Assembly (NCBI GenBank): GCA_024330265.1
Contig: JANDLT010000007.1
Location: 1-64,000, forward strand
DNA: 64,000 nt
Reading direction: 5' to 3'
DNA from: Pyrinomonadaceae bacterium MAG19_C2-C3
GTDB lineage: Bacteria > Acidobacteriota > Blastocatellia > Pyrinomonadales > Pyrinomonadaceae
Numbering within the stretch: position 1 is the first letter of the stretch; the number at the start of each line of letters is the position of its first letter. This document shows positions 26,893-35,029 of the stretch, in pieces. Under the pieces are notes generated by a model, which saw only the letters and a list, made by a program, of their open reading frames with translations, did not search any database and was not told the origin of the DNA. The translations under genes were made by a program, and so were the position numbers.

Positions 26893-28026
26893 ATGGACGG
26901 CAAATACACTTTAGGAATTGAGGAAGAATTTCAAATTGTTGACCCCGAAAGTGGGGAACTTCGCTCGCACGTTTCCGAGATTCTCGAAGAAGGTCGTATG
27001 CTTTTGGGCGAACAGATTAAGCCCGAAATGATTCAATCAATGGTCGAAGTCGGGACGGGTGTGTGCCGTGATATTGAAGAAGCCCGCCGCGACATCACGA
27101 ACCTACGCGCCGGAATCTCGATGCTCGCACGCAAGCGCGGCTTGGCAGTCGTCGCCGCTTCGACGCACCCGTTTTCGCACTGGCAAGACCAGAAAATCTT
27201 CGACAACGAACGCTACGAAGTCATCGTCGAAGAAAACCAGATGCTCGCCCGCTCACTGCTGATTTTCGGGCTTCACGTTCACGTAGGGATGTCCGACCCG
27301 GAACGCACGATTCACATTATGAACGCCGCGCGGTATTTCCTGCCGCACGTTCTGTGTCTCTCGACTTCATCCCCGTTCTGGCTTGGCAACAATACCGGAC
27401 TCAAATCTTACCGCTCGAAAATCTTCGAGAAGTTTCCGCGTTCCGGCATCCCCGACCACTTCAGTTCGCACGGCGCGTTCAAGTCGTATGTTGAACTGTT
27501 AGTTAAAACCAAGTGTATCGAAGACGGCAAGAAAATTTACTGGGACGTGCGCCCGCATCCGTTCTTTCCGACGCTGGAGTTTCGCGTCTGCGATGTGCCG
27601 ACGCGCGTTGACGACACGATTGCGATTGCCGCTCTGTTTCAAGCAATCGTTGTGACACTTGATAGATTGCTTGACCGCAATCTCGGCTTCCGCTTGTATC
27701 GCCGCATGTTGCTTCAGGAAAATAAGTGGCGCGCCGTGCGTTACGGTTTGGGCGGCAAGATGATTGACTTCGGTAAACAAACGGAAGTCCCTGCGCGCGA
27801 TTTGATTATGGAACTGCTCGAATTTGTGGATGACGTGCTTGACGATTTGGGTTCGCGCAAAGAGGTCGAACACATTCACACCATACTTGAGCGCGGGACT
27901 TCCGCCGATGAACAACTTCGCGTGTACGAAGAAACCGGCGACCTCAAAGAGGTAGTCAAGATGCTCATCGAACGCACCATGGAGAACGTCCCGCGAGAAT
28001 TGGCAGCGGGAAGTCAGGGAACGTGA
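26893..28026 (+). CDS. GCS2/YbdK-type carboxylate-amine ligase
   Basis: A 377-aa member of the glutamate-cysteine ligase type 2 family. The opening YTLGIEEEFQIVD is the family's first active-site strand, and FGLHVHVGMSDPER, STSSPFWLGNNTGLKSYRSK, YWDVRPHPFFPTLEFRVCDVPTRVDD and ENKWRAVRYGL are further signatures. It ligates an amino group to a glutamate-like carboxylate with ATP. YbdK itself has weak gamma-glutamylcysteine activity, so the true substrate is open. ATG 26893 is preferred over GTG 26881 because the motif starts four residues later and AAGGCGG precedes it. It is the last gene of the run and is closed by a terminator at 28057. Confidence 0.88.
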   Translation: MDGKYTLGIEEEFQIVDPESGELRSHVSEILEEGRMLLGEQIKPEMIQSMVEVGTGVCRDIEEARRDITNLRAGISMLARKRGLAVVAASTHPFSHWQDQKIFDNERYEVIVEENQMLARSLLIFGLHVHVGMSDPERTIHIMNAARYFLPHVLCLSTSSPFWLGNNTGLKSYRSKIFEKFPRSGIPDHFSSHGAFKSYVELLVKTKCIEDGKKIYWDVRPHPFFPTLEFRVCDVPTRVDDTIAIAALFQAIVVTLDRLLDRNLGFRLYRRMLLQENKWRAVRYGLGGKMIDFGKQTEVPARDLIMELLEFVDDVLDDLGSRKEVEHIHTILERGTSADEQLRVYEETGDLKEVVKMLIERTMENVPRELAAGSQGT

Positions 28027-28056
28027 GTTCGATATAAGCAAGAGATATTAAGCAGC

Positions 28057-28094
28057 AAAAGAGGCGGCTCAACGAAAGTTGAGCCGCCTCTTTT
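28057..28094 (+). terminator. intrinsic terminator closing the ligase operon
   Basis: A 17-bp stem (AAAAGAGGCGGCTCAAC with GTTGAGCCGCCTCTTTT) and a GAAA tetraloop end in a T run. It lies 30 bases after the GCS2 stop codon. Confidence 0.93.
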
Positions 28095-28130
28095 AATCGG
28101 TTGAAGCGCAAAATCTCAAACCGCCGCTAA

Positions 28131-28271
28131 AGCGCAATGGCATTAAGTTAGGGATTTCTGACTTGCGGCTGTGCCGCCTGATGTGCGGAAAGGCTCTGCC
28201 TTTCCGGTAATCGGCTTTTTAATCTCCTCGCGGCTGCGCCGCCGATGTTTTTAACCTAATGCCATTGCGCT
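28131..28271. repeat. 141-bp inverted-repeat element
   Basis: The ends AGCGCAATGGCATTAAGTTA and TAACCTAATGCCATTGCGCT are inverted with one mismatch. Internal stems GGAAAGGCTCTGCCTTTCC and CGGCTGTGCCG/CGGCTGCGCCG are present. There is no coding content. Together with the terminator it accounts for the 303-bp gap 28027-28329. Confidence 0.75.
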
Positions 28272-28329
28272 AAAGCGGGTTGATGTTCACATGCGTAACC
28301 CGCGACGCCTTCGCGGTCAAGTGCAGAAG

Positions 28330-28830
28330 CTAAGTTGCGCTGTTTTCGCTTTCCAGTTCACGCATTTCTTTCAAAAAATCCAACGGCTCAACCACTTTAA
28401 GCGGGCGAAACCGGCGACGAAAATCTTTGCACTCGTCCGTATAACCCGTCATCAAATCAAGCAAATCGTTATCGCGGCTGACAATGTAATCCGCTTTGGC
28501 TTCAACGGCGAGATTGATATACGGCTCGTCATCCGGGTCGCGTGAATAGCTAAACTTTTTTGGAACTCGGCGAATTACCTGCGAATTTCTTCGCAATCGA
28601 ATAAGAAACGCTTCAACGACTTCATCGGTCAAAGTCTGAAAATGATTTCTGATTTCGGGACGATTCAAAACATCTTCGATTTCCGCTAAAACATCTTCGC
28701 TCAAATAAAGCCTGACCGAACCTTTTTCAACCAACCGCAAACATTCCGCCGCCACACTTTTCTCACGCGAAGCCGCTTGCAAATGAACATTGCAGTCAAA
28801 CACCGCTCCGACTAAAGCCGTTTGTTTCAT
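28330..28830 (-). CDS. PIN-domain toxin (VapC-like)
   Basis: A 166-aa PIN-domain protein of the PIN_3/COG1569 type. The N-terminal acidic residue in AVFDCNVHLQA, an internal LYLSEDVLAEIEDVL, and the C-terminal DPDDEPYINLAVEAKADYIVSRDNDLLDL carry the expected Asp/Glu active-site set for a metal-dependent RNase. Its start overlaps the upstream antitoxin-like gene by four bases (ATGA), the usual toxin-antitoxin coupling. The C-terminal RFRPLKVVEPLDFL is also typical. RNase toxicity is inferred from the family. Confidence 0.88.
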   Translation of the reverse strand: MKQTALVGAVFDCNVHLQAASREKSVAAECLRLVEKGSVRLYLSEDVLAEIEDVLNRPEIRNHFQTLTDEVVEAFLIRLRRNSQVIRRVPKKFSYSRDPDDEPYINLAVEAKADYIVSRDNDLLDLMTGYTDECKDFRRRFRPLKVVEPLDFLKEMRELESENSAT

Positions 28831-29102
28831 TCGCTTCGTCGGGCTTCGGAAGCCGCACGCCGCGCTTTTCGGAATAGACTATCTAATTCATCATCGTTTA
28901 TCCCGCTCGCTTCGACTTCATCCCTGAACGGTTTGAGGATTTCATCAAAAGGCTTTTCCGATAATTGTTGAATCCTTTGGCGTTTGAGAATCGCATCTTT
29001 AACAACCGATTCAACATATTCAGTAAGCGGCAAGCCCTGTTCTTTGGCTTGTTCGATTGCTGTCAATTCAACTTCCGGCTCAAGTTCGAGTGTTACTGTC
29101 AT
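28827..29102 (-). CDS. antitoxin for PIN toxin
   Basis: A 91-aa protein with an N-terminal strand-helix (MTVTLELEPEVELTAIEQAKEQGLPLTEYVESVVKDAI) of ribbon-helix-helix-like character and a charged C-terminal helical tail (LDSLFRKARRAASEARRSE) that would wrap the toxin. It overlaps the toxin gene by four bases. The pair is on the minus strand between the ligase operon terminator and the amidotransferase gene. The assignment rests on size, order and pattern. Confidence 0.78.
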   Translation of the reverse strand: MTVTLELEPEVELTAIEQAKEQGLPLTEYVESVVKDAILKRQRIQQLSEKPFDEILKPFRDEVEASGINDDELDSLFRKARRAASEARRSE

Positions 29103-29137
29103 AATTGCAAACGCTTTCGCAGCTAAGACCTCGCCGC

Positions 29138-30130
29138 TTATAGTGAGCTTACTGATGCCAACTCAGGTTGACGATGTTCACATGCGTAACCGGCGACGCC
29201 TTCGCGGTCAAGCGCGGCGCGCATGAAGTTCTCGAAGATGATGCGCCCGTCGCGCGATTCGTTGACGTGTTCCCAGCGCGTGCCGCCGTGCGTGCGACTC
29301 GTATCGTAATCCTCGAAAGATTTTTCAAGGTGAAACTGCACGGCGTAAATCAGTTGGTCATCGTTGCGCCGCATCATCATCTGATTTTTACACAGGTACG
29401 AAGACGCCAAAAGTTCAAAGCCTTCCGGCACGCGGTCGAGTTGCAAACCGTGATTCTGCCAGACGCGAAGGATGCGGGCTTCTTTCGTGTAGTCTTGCCA
29501 CACGCCGGAATGTTCGTCGAGTATGCCGCAGAAAATAGGGTCTTCCGGTGCGGTGATGCGGACGAAGCGATATTGATATTCGTAAAGTCGTCGCGCGCGT
29601 TGTTCCCATTGTTCGAGGTTGTCGAGCGTCACGACTTTCGCCCCGAAACTTAAACCGACGAGTTGATGCCCGCCGCAAATGGCGAGCGTCGGCGTTTGTG
29701 TGCGCGTGATAAATTCCGCAAAGCCTTCGAGAAGCGCGGGATGATACCAATCGAAATCACTCAATGTTCCACTCAACACGATTGCCTGCGGTTCAAATTC
29801 TTCGGCGACGCGCTCTATTTCCGAAAAATGCGCGACGCGCGTTTCGGGTTTTTGTACAAGCCTGTCAATGTTATTGAGGATGTTGCCAACCGCCAGTTTG
29901 CCAATCATGCGTTCACGATTGACACGCGCCGCGACGCCGCGCCCAAGTTCACGAATCGCTGTGTCCGATAAGTCGGCTTCGTCGTGAATCAAATCATTGA
30001 TGACAAGAACGCGAATCCGTTCGATGCGTTTTTCAATCGGTTCATAAACGCAGAACGAGCGTTGGTTAAACGGAAAGGGAAGCGGTTCGGGTTGGTCGTG
30101 CGGTGTCGTGGTGGTGAGTTCTATGGTCAT
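29138..30130 (-). CDS. class I glutamine amidotransferase-like protein
   Basis: A 330-aa protein with a type 1 GATase fold. The nucleophile elbow is PTLAICGGHQLVG (Cys), and the His/Glu of the triad are in YAVQFHLEKSFEDY. QAIVLSGTLSDFDWYHP replaces the usual SGGP loop. The C-terminus (THGGTRWEHVNESRDGRIIFENFMRAAL) is typical of amidotransferases or gamma-glutamyl hydrolase relatives. It may supply ammonia to, or cleave gamma-glutamyl products of, the nearby ligases; this is inference. Start ATG 30130 lacks a clear ribosome-binding site; TTG 30190 is possible. An unknown gene lies 70 bases upstream in the same direction. Confidence 0.8.
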   Translation of the reverse strand: MTIELTTTTPHDQPEPLPFPFNQRSFCVYEPIEKRIERIRVLVINDLIHDEADLSDTAIRELGRGVAARVNRERMIGKLAVGNILNNIDRLVQKPETRVAHFSEIERVAEEFEPQAIVLSGTLSDFDWYHPALLEGFAEFITRTQTPTLAICGGHQLVGLSFGAKVVTLDNLEQWEQRARRLYEYQYRFVRITAPEDPIFCGILDEHSGVWQDYTKEARILRVWQNHGLQLDRVPEGFELLASSYLCKNQMMMRRNDDQLIYAVQFHLEKSFEDYDTSRTHGGTRWEHVNESRDGRIIFENFMRAALDREGVAGYACEHRQPELASVSSL

Positions 30131-30200
30131 CGAAATTATCAGAAGGTTGGAACTGTCAAAATCTTTCTTCGGGAAGGTTTGATGCCGCAAGCCCGCGTTT

Positions 30201-30767
30201 TTAGACGACGGGCGCGCGTTGGCTGGTGGTCTGTTTGAAGTTTGGAACGGCAGAACCCGCGCCGATTTCGTGAATCTCGCGGCGCAAGTTCAAGATGATT
30301 TGTGCGCGCAGACGCGAACGAAAACTTTCCGTGCGTTCGGCAGCGAGATGAGAGATGAGAAGCAAGATACGTTGCCACGCGGATTCGAGTTCATCGGCAA
30401 GACGCGAAATGCGCGTGATGTCGTAAGGCACGGCGACGGCGGTGCAGCCGAGTCGCGCCCAAACCGCGAGATAGCGCGCGGTCGCAAGGTCGGGGCAGAA
30501 GACGCGCTGTTTTCCGATTTTGAGTTCCAACCCTAAAAGCGTGTGCTGAATTTCGATGCGAACCTGCCCACGCGCGGGGACGGGAAGATGAAACGAGCGC
30601 GTGCGAAGCGGCATGATAGTTTCGCGGTACTGCCACGCAAGCCACGTTTCACCCATAGTGTCTTTAATGCGAATCGTCATCTCATCGAGCGAAGGTAAAG
30701 AGGCGGCGTTTAGCCCCACGCTCACGGGCTGTCCCGCGTCTTGTAATTCAGTGACCACGTTCATCAT
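30201..30767 (-). CDS. conserved-looking protein of unknown function
   Basis: A 188-aa soluble protein, not recognised. It has a beta-rich first half (MTIRIKDTMGETWLAWQYRETIMPLRTRSFHLPVPARGQVRIEIQHTLLGLELKIGKQRVFCPDLATARYLAVWARLG) and a helical, Arg/Leu-rich second half (ISRLADELESAWQRILLLISHLAAE). There is no signal peptide. Start ATG 30767 is chosen because AAGGT stands five bases upstream; an upstream extension would run through a palindromic repeat. It is directly upstream of the amidotransferase gene in the same direction, so co-transcription is likely. Confidence 0.6.
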   Translation of the reverse strand: MMNVVTELQDAGQPVSVGLNAASLPSLDEMTIRIKDTMGETWLAWQYRETIMPLRTRSFHLPVPARGQVRIEIQHTLLGLELKIGKQRVFCPDLATARYLAVWARLGCTAVAVPYDITRISRLADELESAWQRILLLISHLAAERTESFRSRLRAQIILNLRREIHEIGAGSAVPNFKQTTSQRAPVV

Positions 30768-30815
30768 CTTTACCTTGCCCTTACCGAATAACCCTCTCAA
30801 AATTAACAAACACTT

Positions 30816-30878
30816 GTTTAGAGGCGGGCTATGCCCGCCTCTTCGGGCGACAACGGCGGGCATAGCCCGCCTCTAAAC
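30816..30878. repeat. TTTAGAGGCGGGC palindrome, copy 3
   Basis: A perfect 24-bp inverted repeat (30816-30839 with 30855-30878) and a 15-nt loop, with the same core as the elements at 18001 and 20328. It lies between nuoN (3' end) and the 30767 start. Confidence 0.85.
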
Positions 30879-30898
30879 GAACGGAGACCATAATTGAT

Positions 30899-32497
30899 TT
30901 ACCTAAGACGACTGACGTTTATCGCGTTGCGGCGGAACGCATCAATCACTTTACCGGGAAACACGCCCAAGTATAAAACGCCCGCGAGCGTCAAAATCAA
31001 CGTCACGGCGACGCTTGCCGGAACACGCGGCGCACGCCATTCCGTCGTGCGTTCGCGGAAAAACATTACCACAATCAAACCTAAATAGTAGTACGCCGAA
31101 ATCGCGGTGTTGATAACACCGACGACGACGAGCAAGGTCATCACGTTTCGATAGTCGTTCATAACCGCCGGGTCGAGTGCCGAGCGGAACACGACGACTT
31201 TGCCGATAAATCCGGCGGTTAAGGGAACGCCGAGCAGCGACAATAAAAACAATGAAAGCGCGAACGCGAGGGCGGGAGCTTTGAAGCCGATGCCCGTATA
31301 GTCTTCAAGTTCGGTGCGACGGTCGCCGCCGCGCGCAATAAGCATCACGATGGCGAACGCGCCGAGATTCATCACCGCGTAAGTCAGCATGTAAAACACG
31401 ACGCCCGCGATGGCATCGTTCTGCTTCGTGATGTCGAGCGTCACGCCCGCCGCGATGAAGCCGACGAGCGCATAACCCGCGTGCGCGATGGACGAATAAG
31501 CGAGCATCCGCTTGACGTTCTTCTGCACGAGGGCGGCGGTATTGCCGATGGTCATCGTCAGAATCGCCAACACGACGAGCGCATTAATCCACGCCGCATG
31601 AACTTGTATGCTAAGTGCGGAAGTTGCGACGAGCGGAAAGCCGAATACGAACACGCGCATAAACGCCGCGAACCCGGCGGCTTTCGGACCCGCCGCCATG
31701 AACGCCGTCACCACCGTCGGCGCGCCTTCATAAACATCCGGCGTCCAAACGTGAAACGGCGCGGTCGCAATCTTGAAGCCGAAGCCGATAATCATCAACG
31801 CCGCGCCCGCGAAAAGAAGTTGCGGATAAATAGCCGTCCCCGCCGCGATGCGGTCGGCGATAACAGCGATATTAGTCGTGCCGCCTTCAAGCGCGGTCGA
31901 GGTCGCGCCGTAAGTCAGGGCGATTCCGTAAAGCAGAAACGCCGACGAGAAAGCACCGAGAATAAAGTATTTGAGGGCGGATTCGTTCGAGCGTAAATCG
32001 TTGCGCCGAAAACCCGCCATCACATAAGTCGCAATTGAAAGAACTTCAAGCCCCAAAAAGATGATAACGAGGTCGCCGCCCGAAGCCATCAACATCATTC
32101 CGGCGGTCGCAAACATCAACAACGAATGAAACTCTCCGGCGGGCAAAGCTTCGCGCTCAACCCACAACATGGACATCAAAATCGTCAGCGCAGAGACGAT
32201 GAGAAATACGAACGTGAACGACAAACGCATTTGGTCAACGACAATCATGCCGTTAAAACTTGATGTCACCACGCCGCCTGTCCCGGCATCGTTCCACATC
32301 AAAACGCACGCCACGCCCGCCGCGACGATTCCCGCGAGCGAGATGCCGCCCGTCAGCCAACGCTGCTTGGGAGCGGCGAAAGCATCAACCAGCATCACGA
32401 GAACGCCCGCGATGATGACGATAAGTTCGGGAGCAATGGACGCGAAATTGACATCCACCGGGAGGGCTTGAAGGGCGAAAATTGGATTTATCAACAT
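30899..32497 (-). CDS. nuoN: NADH-quinone oxidoreductase subunit N
   Basis: A 532-aa antiporter-like membrane subunit of complex I, with about 14 transmembrane helices. Family segments include GLEVLSIATYVMAGFRRND, SALKYFILGAFSSAFLLYG, HVWTPDVYEGAPTVVTAFMA and VQKNVKRMLAYSSIAHAGYALVG, the latter carrying the lysine and histidine positions of the proton channel. It is the last gene of the minus-strand nuo operon. A TlpA-like gene is inserted between it and nuoM, 18 bases upstream. Confidence 0.95.
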   Translation of the reverse strand: MLINPIFALQALPVDVNFASIAPELIVIIAGVLVMLVDAFAAPKQRWLTGGISLAGIVAAGVACVLMWNDAGTGGVVTSSFNGMIVVDQMRLSFTFVFLIVSALTILMSMLWVEREALPAGEFHSLLMFATAGMMLMASGGDLVIIFLGLEVLSIATYVMAGFRRNDLRSNESALKYFILGAFSSAFLLYGIALTYGATSTALEGGTTNIAVIADRIAAGTAIYPQLLFAGAALMIIGFGFKIATAPFHVWTPDVYEGAPTVVTAFMAAGPKAAGFAAFMRVFVFGFPLVATSALSIQVHAAWINALVVLAILTMTIGNTAALVQKNVKRMLAYSSIAHAGYALVGFIAAGVTLDITKQNDAIAGVVFYMLTYAVMNLGAFAIVMLIARGGDRRTELEDYTGIGFKAPALAFALSLFLLSLLGVPLTAGFIGKVVVFRSALDPAVMNDYRNVMTLLVVVGVINTAISAYYYLGLIVVMFFRERTTEWRAPRVPASVAVTLILTLAGVLYLGVFPGKVIDAFRRNAINVSRLR

Positions 32498-32515
32498 TGA
32501 TTTAATTGGTTAAGC

Positions 32516-33112
32516 CTAACGCCGTGTGGACGCCTCACGAGAAGGTTTAGAGTTGTTTTCGGAAGCCAAAAGTAGCGTGTCGAGGCGTTGGCGCAAACGC
32601 GATTTATAAGGTTCGGGTTCGCTCATGCCGGTCAAGACGGGAGCGGTAAATTTTCCGTCCGCATCGAAAACCACGACCATCGGAAGTCGTGTGCGCGTCG
32701 CAAAATTCGCAAACGCAGCGCGCGTCTCGTCACGCAAAACGGGCATCGTCAATCTTCGTTCCTTAATGTAATGACGAAGCAGCGTATCTGAAATCTGCTC
32801 CGGGTCATCAATGCTGACCCATACGAAATCAATCGGCTTGCCTTTATATTCCTGTTTCAATTCTTCCAAAGCCTGAAGTTCGACGACGCACGGCACGCAC
32901 CACGTCGCACCGAACGAAGCGACGACGACGCGCCCGCGCAAATTTTCAACCGCAAACTTTTTATCATTCACGCCCTTGAGTTTAAGCACGGAAACGGACA
33001 CGTTCGCGGCGGACGGCGTTGATATGGAAGCGGGATTCTGAGCGCAAACCGTGATTGTCGAAGCAATGATAAGTGATGCAAAAAATGTGATATTCATCAA
33101 CCGCCACTTCAT
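32516..33112 (-). CDS. TlpA-like thioredoxin-fold protein, exported
   Basis: A 198-aa protein with a signal peptide or N-terminal anchor (NITFFASLIIASTITVCAQ) and a thioredoxin fold. The CxxC motif is C72-V-P-C75 in FGATWCVPCVVELQAL, followed by FVWVSIDDPEQ and the cis-Pro region RLPMVVVFDADG. The family reduces or isomerises disulfides in the periplasm, often for cytochrome maturation. It lies inside the nuo operon between nuoM and nuoN, which is not a usual place. Its start is 52 bases past the nuoM stop. Confidence 0.85.
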   Translation of the reverse strand: MKWRLMNITFFASLIIASTITVCAQNPASISTPSAANVSVSVLKLKGVNDKKFAVENLRGRVVVASFGATWCVPCVVELQALEELKQEYKGKPIDFVWVSIDDPEQISDTLLRHYIKERRLTMPVLRDETRAAFANFATRTRLPMVVVFDADGKFTAPVLTGMSEPEPYKSRLRQRLDTLLLASENNSKPSREASTRR

Positions 33113-33164
33113 AAGTATTTCTCCGCGCTTGCTCTGCGCCCTTTGCGTCTCTGCGGTTAGTCAA

Positions 33165-34757
33165 TTAAGGGCGTTGCTCTATCCGTGTTTGAGGTGAACC
33201 AGTCACATTTTCCGCATACCGCAACGTCCCGCCACCTTGCGGTGAAGCGACGCGCACGCGAACCTGTTCGATGCTGTCGCGCGTGCGAACCAGAAACGCA
33301 TTCGGATAGACGCCCATCACCACCATCAGGATGAGCAGAGGCGCGAGCAATCCGATTTCGCGGAAATTCAAATCGGGCAAACGGCGATTGGCTTCATTCG
33401 TGATGCGTCCGAACAATACACGTTGAAGCATCCACAACATATAAACCGCCGCCCATATAACGCCCGTCGCCGCGAACATCGTCGCCACCCACGCATATTG
33501 ATATGTACTGTTCCACATCCCCATCATGATGAGAAACTCACCGACGAAGCCGTTCAAGAATGGAAGCCCGACGCTCGATAGCGACGCGAAAACAAAGAGC
33601 GTCGAAAACAACGGCATAGGCTTGACCAGTCCACCGTATTCGGAAATCTCGCGCGTGTGACGACGTTCGTAAATCATACCGACGAGGAGAAATAGCGCGC
33701 CCGTCGAAACACCGTGATTGAGCATTTGATAAAGCGCGCCCTGCATCCCGTAGTCTGTGAACGAGAACAAGCCGAGAACGACGAAGCCCATATGCGACAC
33801 GGATGAATACGCGACGAGCCGCTTCACATCGGGCTGCACCATTGCGACGAGTGCGCCGTAAATAATTCCGATGATGGCAAGCGTGATGATGAGCGGCGCG
33901 AAGTAGCGCGACGCGGCAGGGAACAGGGGGAAGTTGAAACGCATCAATCCATAAGTTCCCAGCTTGAGCAAGATGGCGGCGAGGATGACCGAACCCGCCG
34001 TCGGTGCTTCCGTGTGCGCGTCGGGCAGCCAAGTGTGAAAAGGGAAAAGCGGGACTTTGATGAGAAACGCGAGCGCGAACGCACCGAAGATAAGCCTTTC
34101 AGTGGCGACGCTCAAGACAACGCTGCCGTCATTCATCGCACGCAAAATCGTCGGGTAATCGAACGTGCCGAACGAGTAATAAAGCGCGATGATTCCGGCG
34201 AGCATCAAGAGCGAACCGATTGCGGTATAGATAAAGAATTTGACCGCCGCGTAAATCCGTTTCTTGCCGCCCCAGATGCCGATAAGGAAGAACATCGGCA
34301 CAAGCGAGGCTTCAAAGAAAAGATAAAAGACGAGCAAATCGAGCGCGACGAACACACCAATCATCGCCGCTTCGAGCAATAGGATGAAGATGTAATAACT
34401 CGGTTGTCGTTCTTCAATTGCCGTCCAACTCGAAAGCACGGCAATCGGCATGATAAGCGTCGTCAGTAGCACCAGCCACAGCGAGATGCCGTCAATCCCT
34501 ATGTGATAGCGCGTATCGAGAGCGTTTATCCAAGGCACGTTCTGCTCAAAACGAAAGGTGGAGAGTTCGCTGTTGTCCGCGCCACTCAAGAGAATCAACG
34601 ACACGGCGAACGTCACAACGGTCACGGCAAGCGCAATCCACTTGTATTGTTTCTCATCGCGGTAAGGCGCGAACACGCTGTGAAGCCCGATGCCGATGCC
34701 GCCGATAACCGGAAGCAAGATGAGAATGGTGAGTAAATTAGACTCAAGAAACTGCAT
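33165..34757 (-). CDS. nuoM: NADH-quinone oxidoreductase subunit M
   Basis: A 530-aa antiporter-like subunit of complex I. Signatures include FRFEQNVPWINALDTRYHIGIDGISLWLVLLTTLI, FYLFFEASLVPMFFLIGIWGG, KVPLFPFHTWLPDAHTEAPTAGSVILAAILLKLGTYG and VKRLVAYSSVSHMGFVVLG. ATG 34757 is chosen, because the frame extension upstream runs through a palindromic intergenic region. The C-terminus is somewhat extended beyond the last helix (SIEQVRVRVASPQGGG). It lies 272 bases after nuoL, with a nested hairpin between. Confidence 0.95.
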   Translation of the reverse strand: MQFLESNLLTILILLPVIGGIGIGLHSVFAPYRDEKQYKWIALAVTVVTFAVSLILLSGADNSELSTFRFEQNVPWINALDTRYHIGIDGISLWLVLLTTLIMPIAVLSSWTAIEERQPSYYIFILLLEAAMIGVFVALDLLVFYLFFEASLVPMFFLIGIWGGKKRIYAAVKFFIYTAIGSLLMLAGIIALYYSFGTFDYPTILRAMNDGSVVLSVATERLIFGAFALAFLIKVPLFPFHTWLPDAHTEAPTAGSVILAAILLKLGTYGLMRFNFPLFPAASRYFAPLIITLAIIGIIYGALVAMVQPDVKRLVAYSSVSHMGFVVLGLFSFTDYGMQGALYQMLNHGVSTGALFLLVGMIYERRHTREISEYGGLVKPMPLFSTLFVFASLSSVGLPFLNGFVGEFLIMMGMWNSTYQYAWVATMFAATGVIWAAVYMLWMLQRVLFGRITNEANRRLPDLNFREIGLLAPLLILMVVMGVYPNAFLVRTRDSIEQVRVRVASPQGGGTLRYAENVTGSPQTRIEQRP

Positions 34758-34780
34758 ATAATTGAAGGTTGCACATAAAT

Positions 34781-34973
34781 CATCGCGTAGCGATGAGGTG
34801 AATTTAGCCGTGCGTTTCAACGCACGGAAATCGTCAATATCGCATCGTCGTCGCATTAGCGACGATTGAAAAAACTGGTCAGGTTCAACCGTCGCTAACG
34901 CGACGACGACGATTTTCATCGGCTACCGTGCGTTGAAACGCACGGCTAAATTCAAGCCACCGCTAACGCGGTG
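34781..34973. repeat. nested palindromes in the nuoL-nuoM gap
   Basis: The main stem is a perfect 28-bp inverted repeat (34800-34827 with 34926-34953) whose arms themselves contain the palindrome CCGTGCGTT/AACGCACGG. Outer small hairpins are CATCGC/GCGATG (34781) and CACCGC/GCGGTG (34958); inner repeats of CGTCGTCGC/GCGACGACG lie in between. It resembles the other multi-hairpin elements (1297, 9547) rather than the heptamer type. Confidence 0.8.
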
Positions 34974-35029
34974 AAAACACAGCTTTTGAATTTTTGCACA
35001 GGCTTCATATAATTTCGTTTGACAGACTT

